Shown in pieces: positions 19,626 to 28,137 of a stretch of 64,000 nt of DNA. Origin of the DNA: JALYRV01 sp036675475 (lineage in GTDB: Bacteria; Acidobacteriota; Vicinamibacteria; Vicinamibacterales; SCN-69-37); contig JAKFEY010000002.1 in NCBI GenBank assembly GCA_036675475.1, positions 12,655 through 76,654 on the forward strand. The letters are read 5' to 3'. The notes below the pieces were generated by a model that saw only the letters and a program-made list of their open reading frames with translations, was not told the DNA's origin and ran no database searches. Within the stretch, counting starts at the first letter, position 1; each line of letters opens with the position of its first letter. The translations under genes and the position numbers were made by a program.

Positions 19626-21083
19626 ATGTCCTACGCAGACCTCAATTCCTTCATAGCTGACCTCGAGAAGCGCCAGGAGCTCGCGCGCGTCGCTGAGCCC
19701 GTCGATCCGAATCTCGAGATCGCCGCCATTACCGACCGCGTGTCGAAGTCGCCGGGCGGCGGTCCCGCGCTGTTGTTCGAAAACCCGCGCGGGTATGACG
19801 TGCCCGTCGCCATCAACATGTTCGGGTCGCTCCGCCGCACCTGCCTGGCGCTGGGCGTCGAGAAGCTCGACGACCTCGCGCATCAGATCGAGGAGCTGAC
19901 CAGCCCGAAGCTGCCGTCCGGCCTCTTCGACGCGATGAAGATGCTGCCGATGCTCGGCCGCCTCAAGGACGCCGCCCCGAAGACGGTTTCGGATGGCCCC
20001 TGCCAGGAAGTCGTGAAAGAGAACGGCACGCTCGACGAGCTGCCGATCCTGACGTGCTGGCCCGAGGACGGCGGCAAGTACATCACGTGGCCGCTCGTGT
20101 TCACGCGCGATCCCGAAACGGGCATGCGCAACATCGGCACCTACCGCATGCAGGTGTACGACGGCCGCACCACCGGTATGCACTGGCAGCGGCACAAGGG
20201 CGGCGCGCAGCACCACCGCGTGGCCGAGCGCATGGGGAAGCGGCTCGAAGTCGCCGTCGCCATCGGGCCCGACCCCGTGCTGTCGTACTGCTCCACGGCG
20301 CCGATGCCCGAAGGGCTCGACGAGCTGATGCTCGCCGGCATTCTCGGCCGCCGCCGCGTCGAGCTCGTGAAGTGCCGCACCGTGAACCTCGAGGTGCCGG
20401 CGAACTCGCAGTACGTGCTCGAGGGCTACGTCGAACCCGGCGAGCGCCGGCGCGAAGGGCCGTTCGGCGATCACACCGGCTTCTATTCATTGGCCGACGA
20501 CTTCCCGGTGTTCCACCTCACGTGCATCACGCACCGGAAGAAGCCGATCTACCACACCACCGTCGTCGGCATTCCGCCGATGGAGGACTACTACGTCGGC
20601 CTTGCGAGCGAGCGCATCTTCCTGCCGCTCATCAAGAAGACGCTGCCCGAAATCGTCGACATGCATTTCCCGGCGGCCGGCATCTTCCACAACATCGTGC
20701 TCATCTCGATCGACAAGCGCTATCCCGGGCACGCGCGCAAGATCATGAACGCCGTGTGGGGACTCGGACAGCTGATGTTCTCCAAGTGCGTCATCGTCGT
20801 CGACAAGGACGTCGACGTCCAGAACGAGGCGGAAGTCGCCTGGATCGTGGGCACGCACTTCGACGCCGCGCGCGACGTCGTCATCACCACCGGCCCGGTG
20901 GATGACCTGGACGATGCGGCGCTGATGCCGGCGTTCGGCGGCAAGATGGGTATCGACGCCACGCGCACGTGGCCGTCGGAAGGCTTCACGCGCGAATGGC
21001 CGAAGCGGTTGACGACCACGGAAGCGGCCGGAAGGAAGGCGGCGGAAGTGTGGAGCCGCATCAGTCAGGGGTGGAAGCCATGA
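19626..21083 (+). CDS. mqnL: UbiD-family decarboxylase of menaquinone synthesis
   Basis: Prenylated-FMN-dependent aromatic decarboxylase, 485 residues. Typical UbiD stretches are VPVAINMFGSLRRTCLALG, GPCQEVV, MRNIGTYRMQVYDGRTTGMH (substrate and prFMN region), HWQRHKGGAQH, LVKCRTVNLEVPANSQYVLE and EGPFGDHTGFYS. The Glu-Arg-Glu network of UbiD enzymes lies in the last two stretches. The neighbouring mqnA, mqnC, UbiA-type and ubiX genes identify it as the futalosine-pathway UbiD homologue acting on prenylated 1,4-dihydroxy-6-naphthoate. The ubiX gene 5.7 kb downstream would supply prFMN. It overlaps the next gene by ATGA. Confidence 0.9.
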   Translation: MSYADLNSFIADLEKRQELARVAEPVDPNLEIAAITDRVSKSPGGGPALLFENPRGYDVPVAINMFGSLRRTCLALGVEKLDDLAHQIEELTSPKLPSGLFDAMKMLPMLGRLKDAAPKTVSDGPCQEVVKENGTLDELPILTCWPEDGGKYITWPLVFTRDPETGMRNIGTYRMQVYDGRTTGMHWQRHKGGAQHHRVAERMGKRLEVAVAIGPDPVLSYCSTAPMPEGLDELMLAGILGRRRVELVKCRTVNLEVPANSQYVLEGYVEPGERRREGPFGDHTGFYSLADDFPVFHLTCITHRKKPIYHTTVVGIPPMEDYYVGLASERIFLPLIKKTLPEIVDMHFPAAGIFHNIVLISIDKRYPGHARKIMNAVWGLGQLMFSKCVIVVDKDVDVQNEAEVAWIVGTHFDAARDVVITTGPVDDLDDAALMPAFGGKMGIDATRTWPSEGFTREWPKRLTTTEAAGRKAAEVWSRISQGWKP

Positions 21084-21916
21084 CCCGGGCGGAGGTCGAC
21101 AAGCTGCTCGCGTCATCGAATCTGCTCGAGATCGGTCAGCGCGCCGACGAGGCGCGGCGCCAGCGCCACGGCAACCGGTCGACGTATGTGACCGTGTTCG
21201 AAATCCGCGTCGACGCCGACGAGCCGCGCGCGCAGGAAGTGCCCGAGGGGGCAAAGGAAGTACGCCTGGTGGGACGGCCGCGCTCGGTCGACGAGGCGGA
21301 AGCGGCCGTCGTCGGCGCGAAGGCGATTGCCGGCGATCGCGCGCTGACTGGATTTTCACTGGCGGACCTCGTGTCGCTGGCGGCCGACGCGCGGCTGACG
21401 CTGCGCGACATCGCGGGCCGCCTGTTGTCCGCCGGCCTCGAATCGGTCGCGGAAGTGCCGGTCGATCTGCTCGTCGATCCGCTGCGCGCGGTTGGCGATC
21501 TGCTGGCCGGCGGGCTTCCCGCCTGGCGCGTCGTCGTGAGCCGCGCGCCCTGGGACGATCGGCTGGCGCTCATCGAGCGTGTGCGCGATCTGCAGCAGGC
21601 CACGGGCGCCGTGAAGGCGTTCGCGCCGCTGCCGCGGGTCGACGATCGCGCGGCGCCGTCCACCGGCTTCGATGACGTGCGTACGATTGCCGCGGCGCGC
21701 CTGCTGTGCGACGTCGCGCACATCCAGGTGGACTGGCCGCTCTATGGCCCGAAGCTGGCGCAGGTCGCGCTGACCTATGGCGCCGACGATGTGGACGGCG
21801 TGTCGGCCGTGGATGCGCTCGGCCTCGGGTGGCGCCGCGCGCCGGTGGAGGACGTCGAGCGCAACATCATCGCGGCCGGCCACGAAGCGGTGCTCCGATC
21901 GGGCCGGTTGGCGTGA
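21080..21916 (+). CDS. MqnE-like protein lacking the radical-SAM iron-sulfur motif
   Basis: 278 residues whose ends align with aminofutalosine synthase MqnE: LLEIGQRADEARRQRHGNRSTYV at the N-terminus; AGLESV (residues 118-123), IERVRDLQQATGAVKAFAPL (165-184), TIAAARLLCDVAHIQ (202-216) and KLAQVALTYGADDVDG (225-240) at the C-terminus. The region that should contain CxxxCxxC is replaced by an acidic stretch (VDADEPRAQEVPEGAKEV), and the whole protein has one Cys (210). It cannot bind the radical-SAM [4Fe-4S] cluster. The frame is intact, with ATGA/GTGA overlaps on both sides, so it looks retained rather than decayed. A scaffold or regulatory role for MqnC or MqnE is inferred only. Confidence 0.72.
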   Translation: MTRAEVDKLLASSNLLEIGQRADEARRQRHGNRSTYVTVFEIRVDADEPRAQEVPEGAKEVRLVGRPRSVDEAEAAVVGAKAIAGDRALTGFSLADLVSLAADARLTLRDIAGRLLSAGLESVAEVPVDLLVDPLRAVGDLLAGGLPAWRVVVSRAPWDDRLALIERVRDLQQATGAVKAFAPLPRVDDRAAPSTGFDDVRTIAAARLLCDVAHIQVDWPLYGPKLAQVALTYGADDVDGVSAVDALGLGWRRAPVEDVERNIIAAGHEAVLRSGRLA

Positions 21917-22719
21917 CGCCGGTTCGCCTCGGCGCGGTCGACTATCTGAACGTGCGCCCGCTCGTCGCGGGGCTCGATCAGGAGCCGATGTTCGCGCTGC
22001 GCTTCGATCCGCCGTCGCTGTGCGCGCGGCTGCTGCACGACGGCGACATCGATCTGGGCATGATTCCCACGATTGCGTACCAGCATCGCGAGGGCTACCG
22101 CGTGGTGCCCGGCGCGGCGATTGCGTCGGAAGGCCCGGTAGCGTCGGTCGCACTCTTCACGAAAGTGCCGCTCGAAAAGATCACGCGCGTGGCGGCAGAC
22201 ACCAGTTCCAACACGTCGGTGGCACTGCTGCGGGTGCTGTCGGCGGAGCGCTTCGGCATTGGTCCCGAGCTCGTGCCCGCGGCGCCAGATCTCAAGGCGA
22301 TGACGGAGCAGGCGGAGGCCGCGCTGCTCATCGGCGATCCCGCGCTCTTCACCGATCACGCGGCGCTCGGACTCGAGAAGATCGATCTCGGCACGGAGTG
22401 GACCGCCATGACCGGCCTGCCGTTCGTGTGGGCGTTCTGGGCGGGCAGGGAAGGCGCGGTTGACGCGGCCGGCGTGGCGCGGCTGCAGCAGGCGCGGCGC
22501 GAGGGTGAGGCCCGTTCGGATGGGCTCGCCGCGGACTATGCCGAGGCCTACTCCCGCCGGAGCGGAATCCCGGCCGACCCGCAGCTGGCGGCGCGCTATC
22601 TGAGGGAGAATATCAAGTACGATCTGGGCGAGCGGGAGGTTGCCGCCGTCGAGCGCTTTCACGCGAGCGCGCTCGCACTCGGCGTGGTGACCCGCGCCGA
22701 GCCCATTCGCTTCTTTTAA
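21913..22719 (+). CDS. mqnA: Chorismate dehydratase MqnA
   Basis: Converts chorismate to 3-enolpyruvylbenzoate, first step of the futalosine menaquinone pathway; 268 residues. The start is GTG in a GTGA overlap with the MqnE-like gene (RLGAVDYLNVRPLVAGL), the conserved opening of MqnA. DGDIDLGMIPTIAYQHRE and DTSSNTSVALLRVL follow, then LIGDPALF and DLGTEWTAMTGLPFVWAFWAG, typical of the MqnA/MqnD periplasmic-binding-like fold. MqnA is preferred over MqnD because of the SxNxxPL-type start and the operon position. Confidence 0.92.
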   Translation: MTPVRLGAVDYLNVRPLVAGLDQEPMFALRFDPPSLCARLLHDGDIDLGMIPTIAYQHREGYRVVPGAAIASEGPVASVALFTKVPLEKITRVAADTSSNTSVALLRVLSAERFGIGPELVPAAPDLKAMTEQAEAALLIGDPALFTDHAALGLEKIDLGTEWTAMTGLPFVWAFWAGREGAVDAAGVARLQQARREGEARSDGLAADYAEAYSRRSGIPADPQLAARYLRENIKYDLGEREVAAVERFHASALALGVVTRAEPIRFF

Positions 22720-22721
22720 TC

Positions 22722-23948
22722 ATGTCTCTGCTGTCGCAGGCCGTATCGAAAGTCCGGGAAGGCGCGCGCATCGACGCCGCCGAGGCGCGCGCGCTGATGC
22801 ACGAGGCGCCGCTGCCGCTGCTCGGCGAGCTGGCCAACGCCATCCGCCTGCGCAAGCACCCCGAGCCGGTCGTCACCTACATCATCGACCGCAACGTCAA
22901 CTACACGAACGTCTGCGTGGCGCGCTGCAACTTCTGCGCGTTCTACCGCACGGTCGGCTCGAGCGACGGCTACGTGCTCGGGTCCGACGAGATTCACCGC
23001 AAGATCGAAGAGACCATCGAGCTCGGCGGCGGCCAGCTGCTGCTGCAGGGTGGGCACAATCCCGACGTGCCGCTCGAGTGGTACGAGGACCTGTTCCGCA
23101 GCGTGAAGCAGCGCTGGCCGTCGTTCCGCCTGCACGCGCTCTCGCCGCCTGAAGTGCTGCACATCTCGCGGTTGTCGAAGCTGCCGGTGCCGGCGGTGAT
23201 CGCGCGCCTCATCGCGGCCGGCCTCGACAGCATTCCCGGCGGCGGCGCCGAAATTCTCGTCGACCGCTGCCGCAAGCTGATGAACTGCTACTCGAAGGCC
23301 ACGGCCGACGAGTGGATCAGCACCATGCGCCACGCGCATCTCGCCGGCCTGCGGACGACCGCCACGATGATGTACGGCAGCGTCGAGACGCTGGACGAGC
23401 GCATCGAGCACATGATGCGCCTGCGCGCGCTGCAGGACGAGACCGGCGGCTTCACGGCCTTCATCACGTGGAGCTTCCAGCCGCCGAACACCGAGCTCGG
23501 CGCGAACGAGGCCACAAGCGTCGAGGCCACCGGCCTCGACTACCTGCGCACGCTCGCCGTCGCGCGCCTTGTGCTCGACAACTTCGAGAACCTGCAGTCC
23601 TCGTGGGTCACCCAGGGCGGCAAGGTGGGGCAGCTCAGCCTGTTCTACGGCGCGAACGACATGGGCAGCGTCATGATCGAAGAGAACGTCGTGCGCGCGG
23701 CCGGCGCGTCGTACTGCATGGACGAAGTCGAGATCGTGCGCAACGTCGAGAACGCGGGCTTCACCGCGAAGCGCCGCAACATGCACTACGACATCCTGGG
23801 CGATCCGATCTTCCGCGAGCGCGCCGTGCCGCGCATGCTGGAGCTGGCCGTCGCGCGCGCCGACGGGGCAGGCGGCGAGGCCGACGAGATGAAGCAGTAC
23901 CAGGCCCGCACGCCGGCGGCGAAGCAGCAGCGCGACCAGCGGCCCTGA
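22722..23948 (+). CDS. mqnC: Cyclic dehypoxanthinyl futalosine synthase MqnC
   Basis: Radical-SAM enzyme that cyclises dehypoxanthine futalosine; 408 residues. The cluster motif is NVCVARCNFCAFYR with Cys65, Cys69 and Cys72. LLLQGGHNPDVPLEWYEDLF, AGLDSIPGGGAEIL, TATMMYGSVETLDERIEH, DETGGFTAFITWSFQPPNT and SSWVTQGGKVGQLSLFYGANDMGSVM-type text (seen as NLQSSWVTQGGK then LFYGANDMGS) are typical of MqnC rather than MqnE or CofH. A Lys/Gln-rich C-terminal tail (about 390-408) is extra. It starts 2 bp after the mqnA stop. No second radical-SAM gene (true MqnE) is in the window. Confidence 0.93.
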   Translation: MSLLSQAVSKVREGARIDAAEARALMHEAPLPLLGELANAIRLRKHPEPVVTYIIDRNVNYTNVCVARCNFCAFYRTVGSSDGYVLGSDEIHRKIEETIELGGGQLLLQGGHNPDVPLEWYEDLFRSVKQRWPSFRLHALSPPEVLHISRLSKLPVPAVIARLIAAGLDSIPGGGAEILVDRCRKLMNCYSKATADEWISTMRHAHLAGLRTTATMMYGSVETLDERIEHMMRLRALQDETGGFTAFITWSFQPPNTELGANEATSVEATGLDYLRTLAVARLVLDNFENLQSSWVTQGGKVGQLSLFYGANDMGSVMIEENVVRAAGASYCMDEVEIVRNVENAGFTAKRRNMHYDILGDPIFRERAVPRMLELAVARADGAGGEADEMKQYQARTPAAKQQRDQRP

Positions 23949-23951
23949 AGG

Positions 23952-23989
23952 TTGACGGCAGGGCCGGCTGTGTACAAGAATGTTGTACA
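23952..23989 (+). promoter_or_regulatory. Promoter and dyad operator of the first toxin-antitoxin pair
   Basis: TTGACG (23952-23957) is a -35 candidate with AAGAAT 18 bp downstream. Overlapping it is a 19-bp dyad, TGTACAAGAATGTTGTACA (23971-23989). A dyad over the -10 is what antitoxin autorepression uses. Confidence 0.5.
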
Positions 23990-24005
23990 TAGGCAGGTGA
24001 CGGCC

Positions 24006-24365
24006 ATGGCCAGGCGGGTCAAAGTTCCCATCTCCACCGCGCGGGCGAAACTCTTCCAGCTCACCGATCTCGTGCGCGCCGGCGACGACACCGTGGTCGT
24101 GCTCGAGCAGCGGGGCGGCAAAGACAACGTGGCGCTCGTGCGCGAAGCGCGGCTGGCCTATCTCGAGGCCCGGACGGCCGAGGCCGAGAAGCGCGAGCAG
24201 AAGCCGGCGAAGCCGTGGCGGCTGGCGGGAAGCCTGAAGCTGCTCGTGTCGCCGGAGGAGCTCGAGGCCTCGCTCAAGGCAAGCAGGCGTGAGTGGGACA
24301 GGCCCTTGAAGGAGCTGGATGACGCCGGCGATCCGGACAAACGCCGTGGCGCTCGCCGTCGCTGA
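24006..24365 (+). CDS. Phd/YefM-type antitoxin of a VapBC-like pair
   Basis: 119 residues. The start is ATG at 24006 (MARRVKVPISTARAKLFQLT), whose N-terminal part fits the Phd/YefM DNA-binding fold (I-S-xAR-xLxxL-xxxV). ERGG-like VVLEQRGGKDNVALVRE fits the central strand. The C-terminus is Lys/Arg-rich and should wrap the toxin. It overlaps the PIN-domain toxin by 47 bp, which fixes the pairing. A dyad operator precedes it. The pair sits inside the menaquinone operon between mqnC and the amidohydrolase. Confidence 0.78.
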   Translation: MARRVKVPISTARAKLFQLTDLVRAGDDTVVVLEQRGGKDNVALVREARLAYLEARTAEAEKREQKPAKPWRLAGSLKLLVSPEELEASLKASRREWDRPLKELDDAGDPDKRRGARRR

Positions 24366-24747
24366 TACGCACGCGCTCATCTGGTTCGCGATCGGGCCGC
24401 AGCGCAAACTCGGCCGGCGCGCGCGGGAGTTCTTTGGTCGGGTGGAGAAGGGCGCCGCGGCCGTCTACATCTCGACCATGGTGCTGGTCGAAGTGTCGCG
24501 AGAGTTCCGGCACGGGACGCTCACCACGCCCGGAGGCTTTTCGCAGTGGGTCTCCCAGCTGCTTGCGCAACCGGGCTACATCGCGACTGATCTCACTGTG
24601 GATATCGTTCTCGCCGGCGAGGCTCTACACGCGATTCCCGAGCGCAGCGACCGCCTCATCGCGGCCACGGCCGCGCATCTCGACTGCCCCCTCATCACAC
24701 GGGATCCGAGGCTCGCGCGCGTGGCCGGCCTCGAGACCATCTGGTGA
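24319..24747 (+). CDS. PIN-domain toxin (VapC type)
   Basis: RNase toxin of 142 residues. The acidic PIN residues are visible: Asp in VADTHALIWFAIG (first metal ligand), Glu in VLVEVSREF, and Asp in ERSDRLIAATA and CPLITRDPRL. The start is ATG at 24319 because AAGGAG (24309-24314) lies 4 bp upstream; a GTG at 24346 lacks one. It likely cleaves tRNA or other RNA when free of the antitoxin. The stop overlaps the next start (TGATG). Confidence 0.85.
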   Translation: MTPAIRTNAVALAVADTHALIWFAIGPQRKLGRRAREFFGRVEKGAAAVYISTMVLVEVSREFRHGTLTTPGGFSQWVSQLLAQPGYIATDLTVDIVLAGEALHAIPERSDRLIAATAAHLDCPLITRDPRLARVAGLETIW

Positions 24748-25934
24748 TGGCCACCTTCCGCGCGCGATGGGTGCTGCCCATCGACGGGCCGCCTCTCGAA
24801 AATGCCTGGGTCCGTATCGATGGCGGCATGATCCGCGCGGTCGGCCGCGGACGTCCCGCCGAAAGCCACGAGGATCTGGGCGACACCGCGATCCTACCCG
24901 GCGTGATCAACGCGCACACGCATCTCGAGCTGTCGTGGATGAAGGGGCGCAATCCGCCGTCGGACTCGATGAACGCGTGGATACGCCGCCTGATGTCTCT
25001 GCGCAAACAGGAGCCCCCGCCGGCGGACGAACAGGCGGCGCGCGCCGATGCAGCGCTGACCGAGGCGCGCGGCCTCGGCACCCTGGCGTTCGGCGACATC
25101 AGCAACACGCTGGTGTCGGCGCGGGTGTTCGCGCGGCAGGACGTGCCGGCGGTGCTCTTTCACGAGTTGCTCGGATTCGCGCCTCACGATTACGACGCGC
25201 GAGCGCGCGACGGCGCAAACGCGGTGCAGGACGCCGTGACGGGGCAGACGCGCGCGGGCATCGCGCCGCACGCGCCCTACTCAACGGCCCCCGAGTTGTT
25301 TCAGGCGATCGCGCGCGAAGCCGCCACGCGCCACATGCCGATGTCGGTCCACCTGGGCGAATCCCCAGAGGAGATCGAATTCCTGATGACCGGGGCCGGT
25401 CCCCTCGCCGAGATGCTGAAGACGTTGGGCGTGTGGCGCGACGACTGGAAGGCGCCGGGATGCGATCCTGTCACGTATCTCGATCGCCTCGGCGTGCTGA
25501 CGCCCGGCCTGCTTGCCGTGCATGCGACGCAGCTCAAGCCCGATGCGCTGGCGATCCTTGCCGCGCGCAAGTGCGTCATCGTCAGCTGCCCGGGCGCGAA
25601 CTGGTGGATTGGCAACGGTCCCCCGCCGATTGACGACTTCTACGCCTCGGGATGCACCGTTGCGTTCGGTACCGACAGCCTGGCCAGCGCCGACGCGCTC
25701 GACATGTTCGCCGAACTCGCGCTGGCGCGGGCCATTTCCACGGTGCCCCACGCGCGCCTGCTGGAAAGCGCCACGCGCGGGGGAGCGGTGGCGCTCGGGC
25801 TCGACGAGTCCTACGGCCGCATCGCGCCCGGCTTGCGAGGCCCGCTGCTGGCCGTTCGTGTGCCGGCCCGCATCACCGATGTGGAAGAATATCTGGTGAG
25901 TGAAACGCCGAGAGTCATGCAATGGGTAGGCTAG
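24747..25934 (+). CDS. mqnX: Amidohydrolase, probable aminodeoxyfutalosine deaminase
   Basis: Metal-dependent amidohydrolase, 395 residues. Metal ligands appear in order: HTHLE (HxH) after ILPGVINA, His in SVHLGESPEE, His in LLAVHATQL and Asp in VAFGTDSLAS. The overall text is of the cytosine-deaminase/SsnA-like group that includes aminodeoxyfutalosine deaminase. Position between mqnC and the UbiA-type gene suggests deamination of 6-amino-6-deoxyfutalosine to futalosine (MqnX). The hydrolase MqnB and MqnD were not found here. The start is ATG 24747 (TGATG overlap) or the GTG 3 bp before it. Confidence 0.75.
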   Translation: MATFRARWVLPIDGPPLENAWVRIDGGMIRAVGRGRPAESHEDLGDTAILPGVINAHTHLELSWMKGRNPPSDSMNAWIRRLMSLRKQEPPPADEQAARADAALTEARGLGTLAFGDISNTLVSARVFARQDVPAVLFHELLGFAPHDYDARARDGANAVQDAVTGQTRAGIAPHAPYSTAPELFQAIAREAATRHMPMSVHLGESPEEIEFLMTGAGPLAEMLKTLGVWRDDWKAPGCDPVTYLDRLGVLTPGLLAVHATQLKPDALAILAARKCVIVSCPGANWWIGNGPPPIDDFYASGCTVAFGTDSLASADALDMFAELALARAISTVPHARLLESATRGGAVALGLDESYGRIAPGLRGPLLAVRVPARITDVEEYLVSETPRVMQWVG

Positions 25935-26779
25935 CCACCTACGCCTCGTTCGTGCGCATCAGCCACACCATCTTCGCGCTGCCGTTCGCGCTGGTCGGTG
26001 CCGTGCTGGCTGCGCGCGAGGCGCCGCTCACGTGGACGCGCGTGGCGTGGATCATCGGCGCGATGATCACGGCGCGCAGCGCCGCCATGGGTTTCAACCG
26101 CCTGGCCGACGCGCGCCACGACGCGCTCAACCCGCGCACCGCGATGCGCGAGCTGCCGCGCGGCGCCATGACCCGCACCGAAGCCGCGCTCTTCGTGGCC
26201 GTGGCCAGCGCGCTGTTCATCGTCTGCGCCTGGCAGCTGGGGCCCGTGACCTTCGCCTTGTCGCCGGTCGCGCTCGCGATCGTCTTCTGGTATTCGCTGG
26301 CCAAACGCGTCACCAGTTACACGCAGTTTTTCCTCGGCCTCGCCATGGCCGTTGCGCCGGTGGGCGGCTGGCTCGCCGCCGGCGGGCCGTTCTTCGCGGC
26401 CGAACCGTGGCTGCTCGCCGTCGCCATCGGCACCTGGGTGGGCGGCTTCGACATCCTCTATGCCTGTCAGGATCTGGCCTTCGACCGCGCGAACGGCCTG
26501 CACTCGATTCCGGTGCGCTTCGGCGTGCGCGCCTCGCTGCTGATTTCGCGCGCGTGCCACGTGGTGACGGTGGCCGCGTTGATCGCGATTGGCATCGCGG
26601 CCGCGCTCGGCCCGATCTATCTCGCGGGGGCCGCCGGCGTCGCGCTGCTGCTCGTCTACGAGCAGTCGCTCGTGCGCGAGCACGACCTGTCGCAGGTCAA
26701 GCGCGCCTTCGACATGAACGGCTACGTGGGCATTCTCTACATGGCAACGACCATGGTGGCGGTGTATGTCGCACGCTGA
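25922..26779 (+). CDS. mqnP: UbiA-family prenyltransferase, 1,4-dihydroxy-6-naphthoate type
   Basis: Membrane prenyltransferase, 285 residues with about eight transmembrane helices. The two Asp-rich diphosphate-binding motifs are NRLADARHDALNPRT (NxxxD-x-x-D) and DILYACQDLAFDRANG (DxxYxxxDxxxD). Context (mqnC, UbiD, UbiX, menG) points to prenylation of 1,4-dihydroxy-6-naphthoate or its derivative. It overlaps the amidohydrolase by 13 bp and ubiX by 14 bp, so it is tightly operonic. Confidence 0.9.
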   Translation: MGRLATYASFVRISHTIFALPFALVGAVLAAREAPLTWTRVAWIIGAMITARSAAMGFNRLADARHDALNPRTAMRELPRGAMTRTEAALFVAVASALFIVCAWQLGPVTFALSPVALAIVFWYSLAKRVTSYTQFFLGLAMAVAPVGGWLAAGGPFFAAEPWLLAVAIGTWVGGFDILYACQDLAFDRANGLHSIPVRFGVRASLLISRACHVVTVAALIAIGIAAALGPIYLAGAAGVALLLVYEQSLVREHDLSQVKRAFDMNGYVGILYMATTMVAVYVAR

Positions 26780-27422
26780 TCCGGCACTCGTGAATCGGCC
26801 ACGGCAAATCACGATCGGCGTGACGGGCGCCAGCGGCGCGGCGTACGCGACGCGCACGATCGCGGCGCTGCTCGAGCAGGGGATCACGCTGGAGCTGGTT
26901 TTCAGCGACTTCGGCCGGCGCCTGCTGAAGGACGAACTTGGCGCGTCTGCCTCGGTGGATCGCCTGGGCGACTTCCTGCGCGACAAGTACGGCGACGGCG
27001 TGAAGAACGGCACGTTCGTCGTGCACAGCAATCGCGACCTGGGCGCCACCATCGCGAGCGGCAGCCACCGGTCGAGCGGCATGGTGGTGGTGCCGTGCTC
27101 GATGAAGACGCTGGCCGGCATCGCGCACGGCCTGTCGCGCAATCTCGTCGAGCGGGCCGCCGACGTCATGCTCAAGGAAAAGCGGCCGCTGGTCATCGTG
27201 CCGCGCGAAACGCCGATGAGTCTGCCGCAGTTGAAGAACATGGTGCTGGCCGCCGAAGCCGGCGCGCACATGCTGCCGGCCATGCCGGCGTTCTACCAGA
27301 TGCCGAAGACGCTCGACGACCTCGCCGACTTCCTGGCGGGCAAGATTCTGGCGGCGCTCGGCATCGAACATTCGTTGTATCCAGAGTGGCAACCGAACAA
27401 CCCGCCGGCCAATCCGAACTAG
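26766..27422 (+). CDS. ubiX: Flavin prenyltransferase UbiX
   Basis: Makes prenylated FMN from FMN and dimethylallyl phosphate, the cofactor of UbiD decarboxylases; 218 residues. TIGVTGASGAAYATRTI (FMN-binding), VVVPCSMKTLAGIAHG, LVERAADVMLKEKRPLVIVP and PRETPMSLPQLKNM are all diagnostic. The C-terminal tail is Pro/Asn-rich (NNPPANPN). It belongs to the menaquinone operon and serves the UbiD-type enzyme encoded at 19626. Confidence 0.95.
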   Translation: MSHADPALVNRPRQITIGVTGASGAAYATRTIAALLEQGITLELVFSDFGRRLLKDELGASASVDRLGDFLRDKYGDGVKNGTFVVHSNRDLGATIASGSHRSSGMVVVPCSMKTLAGIAHGLSRNLVERAADVMLKEKRPLVIVPRETPMSLPQLKNMVLAAEAGAHMLPAMPAFYQMPKTLDDLADFLAGKILAALGIEHSLYPEWQPNNPPANPN

Positions 27423-28135
27423 AGCCGCTGCTCGCGAAGCCGGGAGCCGACATCGCCGGGATGTTCGATTCCATCGCGCGGCGGTACGACACGCTCAACC
27501 ATCTGCTGAGCGCCGGCCTCGATCGGCGCTGGCGCGCGCGGGCCGTGCGCGAGCTGCATCTCACGGGACGCGAGCGCGCGCTCGACGTGTGCACCGGCAC
27601 CGGCGATCTGGGCTTCGCGCTGCTCGGGGCGAAAGGGCAGGGCGCCAGGGAAGTGCTCGGCGTCGACTTCGCGCACGAGATGTTGAAGATTGGCGTCGCG
27701 AAGGTGCGCGCGTCGGCGTTTGCCGGCCGCTTCCAGATCGCGCGCGGCGATGCCATGAACATGCCGGTGCCCGGCGCCGCCTTCGACGCCGCCACCATCG
27801 GCTTCGGCATCCGCAACGTCGAGCGGCCCGATGCCGCGCTTCGCGAAATCGCGCGCGCGCTGAAGCCGGGCGGCCGCCTTGCGATCCTCGAGTTCGGCTT
27901 CCCGCGCATCCCCGGCATCCGCGCCGCGTACAAGTGGTACTTCCGCGCCGTCCTGCCGCGCGTCGGCCGCGCCATCTCGAAGCACGGCAAGGCCTATTCC
28001 TATCTGCCCGCCTCGGTCGAACGCTTCCCGACGCCGGAAGCCTTCGCCGACGAACTCCGCAAAGCCGGCTTCCGCCAGGTGCGAACCGTCCCTCTGGCGC
28101 TCGGCATCGTCTATCTGTATATCGCTGAGCTGTGA
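27386..28135 (+). CDS. menG: Demethylmenaquinone methyltransferase (UbiE/MenG)
   Basis: SAM-dependent C-methyltransferase of the last menaquinone step; 249 residues from GTG 27386. Core motifs: MFDSIARRYDTLNHLLSAGLD near the start, motif I LDVCTGTGDLGFAL, GDAMNMPVPGAAFDAATIGFGI, RNVERPDAALREIARALKPGG and SVERFPTPEAF. GTG 27386 gives 25 residues before MFDSI and overlaps ubiX by 37 bp; ATG 27461 would begin at MFDSI and is possible. It is the last gene of the menaquinone operon. Confidence 0.93.
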   Translation: MATEQPAGQSELEPLLAKPGADIAGMFDSIARRYDTLNHLLSAGLDRRWRARAVRELHLTGRERALDVCTGTGDLGFALLGAKGQGAREVLGVDFAHEMLKIGVAKVRASAFAGRFQIARGDAMNMPVPGAAFDAATIGFGIRNVERPDAALREIARALKPGGRLAILEFGFPRIPGIRAAYKWYFRAVLPRVGRAISKHGKAYSYLPASVERFPTPEAFADELRKAGFRQVRTVPLALGIVYLYIAEL

Positions 28136-28137
28136 CC

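Noticed and set aside
21080..21916. MqnE-like gene as a frameshifted pseudogene
   Set aside because: The frame is open and overlaps both neighbours by 4 bp; both ends align in the same frame, so the missing motif is a replacement rather than a frameshift.
27095..27385. Longer N-terminal extension of menG running inside ubiX
   Set aside because: It would translate ubiX in another frame and gives no MenG similarity; a GTG at 27386 or ATG at 27461 fits the family.
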